From: Rhodococcus koreensis
GTDB lineage: Bacteria; Actinomycetota; Actinomycetes; Mycobacteriales; Mycobacteriaceae
Length of the DNA stretch: 64,000 nt
Direction of reading: 5' to 3'
Assembly (NCBI RefSeq): GCF_900105905.1
Contig: NZ_FNSV01000005.1
Span: 2,790,001-2,854,000 of the forward strand
Part shown: piece by piece, positions 61,497 to 64,000 of the stretch
Position numbering within the stretch: the stretch's first letter is position 1
Layout of the letters: each line of letters starts with the position of its first letter
Position numbers and translations under genes: made by a program
Notes under the pieces: generated by a model
The model's input: the letters and a program-made list of their open reading frames with translations, nothing else
Told to the model about the DNA's origin: nothing
The model's database searches: none

Positions 61497-61528
61497 GGAA
61501 ACATCTTCGCACTTGCCTCTGGACTCGC

Positions 61529-61540
61529 CACATATATGTG
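61529..61540. promoter_or_regulatory. CACATATATGTG operator between TetR and MpaB-family genes
   Basis: A perfect 12-bp palindrome 32 bp upstream of the TetR gene and 50 bp upstream of the oxygenase gene. The size and symmetry suit a TetR-family binding site overlapping both promoters. Confidence 0.6.
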
Positions 61541-61590
61541 AGTACGGTCGTATTCAGATAGGTAATTCACCGCTTGCGACAGGAGTGCAC

Positions 61591-62415
61591 ATGTCGACAT
61601 CTCTCGAGGTGCCGGACCGACTCGAACTGGTCATGGACGGCGCCGGCCTGCTCGCCGGCGCAGCAAACGTGATCATGCAGCTCTCCCACCCCGCCGTCGG
61701 ATACGGCGTCGTGGAAAGCCGCGTCGAAAGCGGACAGATCTTCCGGCACCCGATCAAACGAACGCGGACCACCCTCACCTACCTCGTCGTGGCGGCGCGC
61801 GGCACCGACGAGGAGAAAGAAGCGTTCCGCAACGGCGTCAACCGCGTCCACGCCAAGGTGCAGTCGGGGCCAGACAGCCCCGTGCAGTACGACGCGTTCG
61901 ACCCCGAACTGCAACTGTGGGTCGCCGCCTGCATCTACCGCGGATTCGAGGACGTCCACCGCTCCATGCACGGCGAACTCACCGCCACCGAGAGCGAATA
62001 CTTCTACCAGCAGGGAGCCACCTTCGGCACCACCCTGCAGGTGCCGAAGGAGATGTGGCCCGACACCCGCGCCGCCTTCGAGGAGTACTGGAACAAAGCC
62101 CTCGCCGACGTGTCGATCGACGACACCATCCGCGAATACCTGGTCTCCGTCGCCAAGGTCGAATTCATGCCCGCCGTCGTGTCCCGACTCTTCGGCCGGC
62201 TCAACCTGTTCTTCACCACCGGCTTCCTGCCACCACTCTTCCGCGACCAGATGCACCTCACCTGGACCGCCAAGGATCAGCGACGCTTCGACCGGACCAT
62301 GAGCACCATCGGCGCCATCAGCCGACGCATCCCCGTCACCATCCGCGAACTCCCCTACATCCTGCTCATGCGCGACCTCCGACGCAGACTGCGGACCGGC
62401 AAACCCCTCGTATGA
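61591..62415 (+). CDS. MpaB-family (DUF2236) oxygenase-like protein
   Basis: A 274-residue protein of the DUF2236/MpaB/latex-clearing-protein group, haem-type oxygenases. IMQLSHPAVGYGVVES carries the conserved His region. FDPELQLWVAACIYRGFEDVH and RDQMHLTWTAKDQRRFDR supply further conserved residues. No signal peptide. The substrate in rhodococci is unknown. ATG 61591 has AGGAG 8 nt upstream. Likely controlled by the adjacent TetR protein. Confidence 0.85.
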   Translation: MSTSLEVPDRLELVMDGAGLLAGAANVIMQLSHPAVGYGVVESRVESGQIFRHPIKRTRTTLTYLVVAARGTDEEKEAFRNGVNRVHAKVQSGPDSPVQYDAFDPELQLWVAACIYRGFEDVHRSMHGELTATESEYFYQQGATFGTTLQVPKEMWPDTRAAFEEYWNKALADVSIDDTIREYLVSVAKVEFMPAVVSRLFGRLNLFFTTGFLPPLFRDQMHLTWTAKDQRRFDRTMSTIGAISRRIPVTIRELPYILLMRDLRRRLRTGKPLV

Positions 62416-62511
62416 CACTCCGCGCGTGTGCCCGCGTAGTCCGGATCACCATCTGATAATGTTGCCGCCGCAAGGTGTTGGGCCTGCCTACGGGCGCCCA
62501 ATATCGTGCGC

Positions 62512-62585
62512 GCCGATGTAGTTCAATGGCAGAACATCAGCTTCCCAAGCTGAATACGCGGGTTCGATTCCCGTCATCGGCTCCA
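62512..62585 (+). tRNA. tRNA-Gly (CCC)
   Basis: A complete cloverleaf: acceptor GCCGATG / CATCGGC, D arm GTTCAATGGC, anticodon stem TCAGC / GCTGA with loop TTCCCAA (anticodon CCC, reads GGG), and T arm CGGGTTCGATTCCCG. The 3' CCA is encoded. It decodes glycine. A toxin-antitoxin module and a gene remnant lie directly downstream, as is common at tRNA integration sites. Confidence 0.95.
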
Positions 62586-62646
62586 CCATCCACAACCCAA
62601 CCAACCATTCCATCCACCACCATCCTTCACCCCGAAGACGAAGAAG

Positions 62647-62790
62647 GTGGTCGGGGGCAGCATGCGCCAGGCGGCCCTGCTCGGGCACGAAGAAACCGGC
62701 ACTGATCACCTCCTCCTGGCCGTCCGCCAACCGCAGGTGACCTCAGACGACAAACCACACTATGCAGAGTTACGCGCGGTTCCCTACCTT
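62647..62790 (+). pseudogene. Fragment resembling a Clp N-terminal domain gene
   Basis: Around 62662 the reading MRQAALLGHEETGTDHLLLA matches the hallmark helix of Clp_N domains (A-L-x-LGH-x-x-IGTEHLLLAL). Similarity fades after about 40 codons, and the frame then runs into the antisense 3' end of the PIN gene. It looks like a truncated leftover, perhaps cut when the toxin-antitoxin module arrived. Nothing else is visible between the tRNA and the PIN gene. Confidence 0.35.
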
Positions 62791-62792
62791 GC

Positions 62793-63344
62793 TCAGCGAC
62801 GGAGCGCGGCCGCGGAAATAGGAAGCCCCGCCGCCGCAAGGCGGTCACACACATCAGCCGGGGTCCCGGGTGGATTGCGCCAGGCCGCGGCAGTCGCACT
62901 GATCGCCTGATGGACCCGTACCCCGTCGAGGTGGAACAGATCCATCACGAACTCGTCCGGATGCTTGGCCTCGACGCCGAACTGCGCCAGATCCGAGTCG
63001 GGGAAGTCCCGCAGGTTTGCTGTGACGATGATCTGGGCGCCGGCGCGGATCGCCGCGGCCAGCACATGCCGGTCGTCCTCATCCGGCAGCGTGAGTGCGG
63101 GGATAAGTGCCTCGTAGCCGGTGACCAGACAGTCCGGTACTGCCCGGTTCATCAGCTCCCGCAGCTTCGTCAACGTCGCTGCCGGGATGTCCGGGCGATC
63201 CTCCGCCAAGTTCTCGAATGTCTCGTCGAGGATGCGATCCGTCCACCGGGCATGTACCAGGCCGGTCTGCGCGAGCCGGATCAGCACGTCGCGTAAAACA
63301 TTTGGGTACAGCACATTCGCGTCGTACAGCACGGTGAAGGTCAC
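62793..63344 (-). CDS. PIN-domain ribonuclease, probable toxin
   Basis: A 183-residue PIN protein. The first acidic residue is in TVLYDANVLYPNVLRD, a Glu is in RILDETFENLAED, and Asp residues are in LPDEDDRHVLAAAI and TANLRDFPDSDL, giving the metal-binding site. PIN toxins cut tRNA or rRNA and block growth. GTG 63344 is 1 nt after the stop of the upstream DNA-binding partner, so they are made together. It is longer than a classical VapC (about 130-140 residues) because of an extra C-terminal helical part. Confidence 0.85.
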   Translation of the reverse strand: MTFTVLYDANVLYPNVLRDVLIRLAQTGLVHARWTDRILDETFENLAEDRPDIPAATLTKLRELMNRAVPDCLVTGYEALIPALTLPDEDDRHVLAAAIRAGAQIIVTANLRDFPDSDLAQFGVEAKHPDEFVMDLFHLDGVRVHQAISATAAAWRNPPGTPADVCDRLAAAGLPISAAALRR

Positions 63345-63345
63345 G

Positions 63346-63783
63346 TCAGTACAGCCCGAGGTCTTCCGTCAGGGCCGCCAACTCGTCCGCGGCGGCACGC
63401 GAGGTCCCCAGCTGCGTCCGCTGGTAGGCAAGCAGAGAGGATGCCAGGATCCGGCGATGGCGGCCGACCATCCGGTACTCGATGTTCCCCTCGTCGAGGA
63501 GCTTGATCACATGCGGCCGCGAGACATTGAGCATCTGCGCGGCCTGCTGGGTCGTCAGCTCCGCGTGCGCCGGGACGACGGTGACCCCCTGCCCGGCAGC
63601 CATATTCGCCAAGACCTCACGGATCAGATCGAGCGCTGCACGAGGAAGATGCACCGACTCCGAAGTTCCGGCCACGGTCACATCGAGGGTCTCCCCCGCC
63701 GGATCGACATCACGAAGCAACTGCAGTGCCTGGCGGGCCTGCTCCTGTTCGACAACGGTCGGCTGCTCATGTGCTGCGGACAT
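63346..63783 (-). CDS. Excisionase-type HTH protein, probable antitoxin
   Basis: A 145-residue protein whose middle is a MerR/excisionase-like helix-turn-helix: LTTQQAAQMLNVSRPHVIKL, then NIEYRMVGRHRRILASSL. The C-terminal 30 residues are acidic and helical and could cap the PIN toxin. ATG 63783 has GGAGG upstream; a longer frame extends above it without support. Antitoxins of this HTH type paired with long PIN toxins are common in actinobacteria. Confidence 0.82.
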   Translation of the reverse strand: MSAAHEQPTVVEQEQARQALQLLRDVDPAGETLDVTVAGTSESVHLPRAALDLIREVLANMAAGQGVTVVPAHAELTTQQAAQMLNVSRPHVIKLLDEGNIEYRMVGRHRRILASSLLAYQRTQLGTSRAAADELAALTEDLGLY

Positions 63784-63795
63784 CACACACCTCCT

Positions 63796-63823
63796 AAACG
63801 AAATATACGCATCAAACGAAATA
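63796..63823 (-). promoter_or_regulatory. Paired AAACGAAATA repeats upstream of the toxin-antitoxin operon
   Basis: AAACGAAATA occurs at 63796-63805 and again at 63814-63823, 18 bp apart (centre to centre), just before the antitoxin start. The first copy overlaps the ribosome-binding site region. Repeats of this spacing suit binding of the HTH protein to its own promoter. The remaining 177 bp to the window end show no gene I can support. Confidence 0.5.
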
Positions 63824-64000
63824 ACCGCAACGGCGGCCGGGCACCGTCGGCGATACCGCCCCTTCCTCCAGGATCGCCCCACGAGGATGCTTGGTCGTCT
63901 CCGCCGCATCCGGGCCCGGGCTACCGGCCACATCGTGCAACGCGATGATCGGATCGACACGCGCCGTCGGTTGCGCCGCGGCCGCGGCACAACCGGAGTC

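Noticed and set aside
63891..64000. Possible start of a plus-strand gene (ATG near 63891) at the right edge
   Set aside because: Only about 36 very basic codons are visible, with no ribosome-binding site and no family match. It cannot be supported without the sequence beyond the window.

Overview
The window is a high-GC actinobacterial chromosome segment, most likely a large-genome Rhodococcus (R. jostii / R. opacus / R. wratislaviensis group). That placement is inferred from gene content: a WS/DGAT acyltransferase of storage-lipid type, oppBCDA with a fused double ATPase, a SigG-like ECF sigma factor with SnoaL tail, an MpaB-family (DUF2236) oxygenase, a rhodococcal-style NRPS and leaderless promoters. 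No rRNA and no CRISPR array were seen. There is one tRNA, tRNA-Gly(CCC).

Layout. 1-9868 (minus) is the front 3,289 codons of a giant non-ribosomal peptide synthetase that runs off the left edge; two of its internal modules look gutted. 10119-22026 is an exopolysaccharide locus in two convergent arms. The plus arm has a small leader ORF, a DUF4012 protein, a GT2 glycosyltransferase and a polysaccharide pyruvyl transferase. The minus arm has a priming sugar transferase, two glycosyltransferases, a polymerase/ligase, an FrhB-like Fe-S protein and a flippase. 22593-30443 holds a BRCT-like protein, a LysB/cutinase-like esterase, an MGT-type glycosyltransferase, a SnoaL protein, a beta-phosphoglucomutase plus GH65 phosphorylase pair, and a stand-alone TnpB element with a predicted omega RNA. 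30441-43748 is a run of small regulated units: lipoprotein, rhodanese, ArsR-CDF metal efflux, MarR-MFS, GtrA, PhoX phosphatase, ArsR-SRPBCC, SigG, VOC, glutamine amidotransferase, WS/DGAT and others. A decayed IS607 element (about 43855-45885) abuts the oppBCDA peptide importer (45896-51365).

The most unusual stretch is 52471-60170. It is a compact four-gene minus-strand operon encoding, in transcription order, an LCAT-like lipase, a CHAT protease-ATPase-pseudo-subtilisin fusion, a trypsin-like protease fused to an EndoG-type nuclease, and an M43 metalloprotease without a signal peptide. All four look cytoplasmic, and together they could attack protein, nucleic acid and lipid. This is what would be expected of a caspase-like suicide or immune system. 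No part of that function is shown by sequence alone.

The right end is housekeeping plus a hotspot: dcd, a TetR/MpaB divergent pair sharing a 12-bp palindrome, tRNA-Gly, a Clp-N remnant, and a PIN toxin with an excisionase-like antitoxin.
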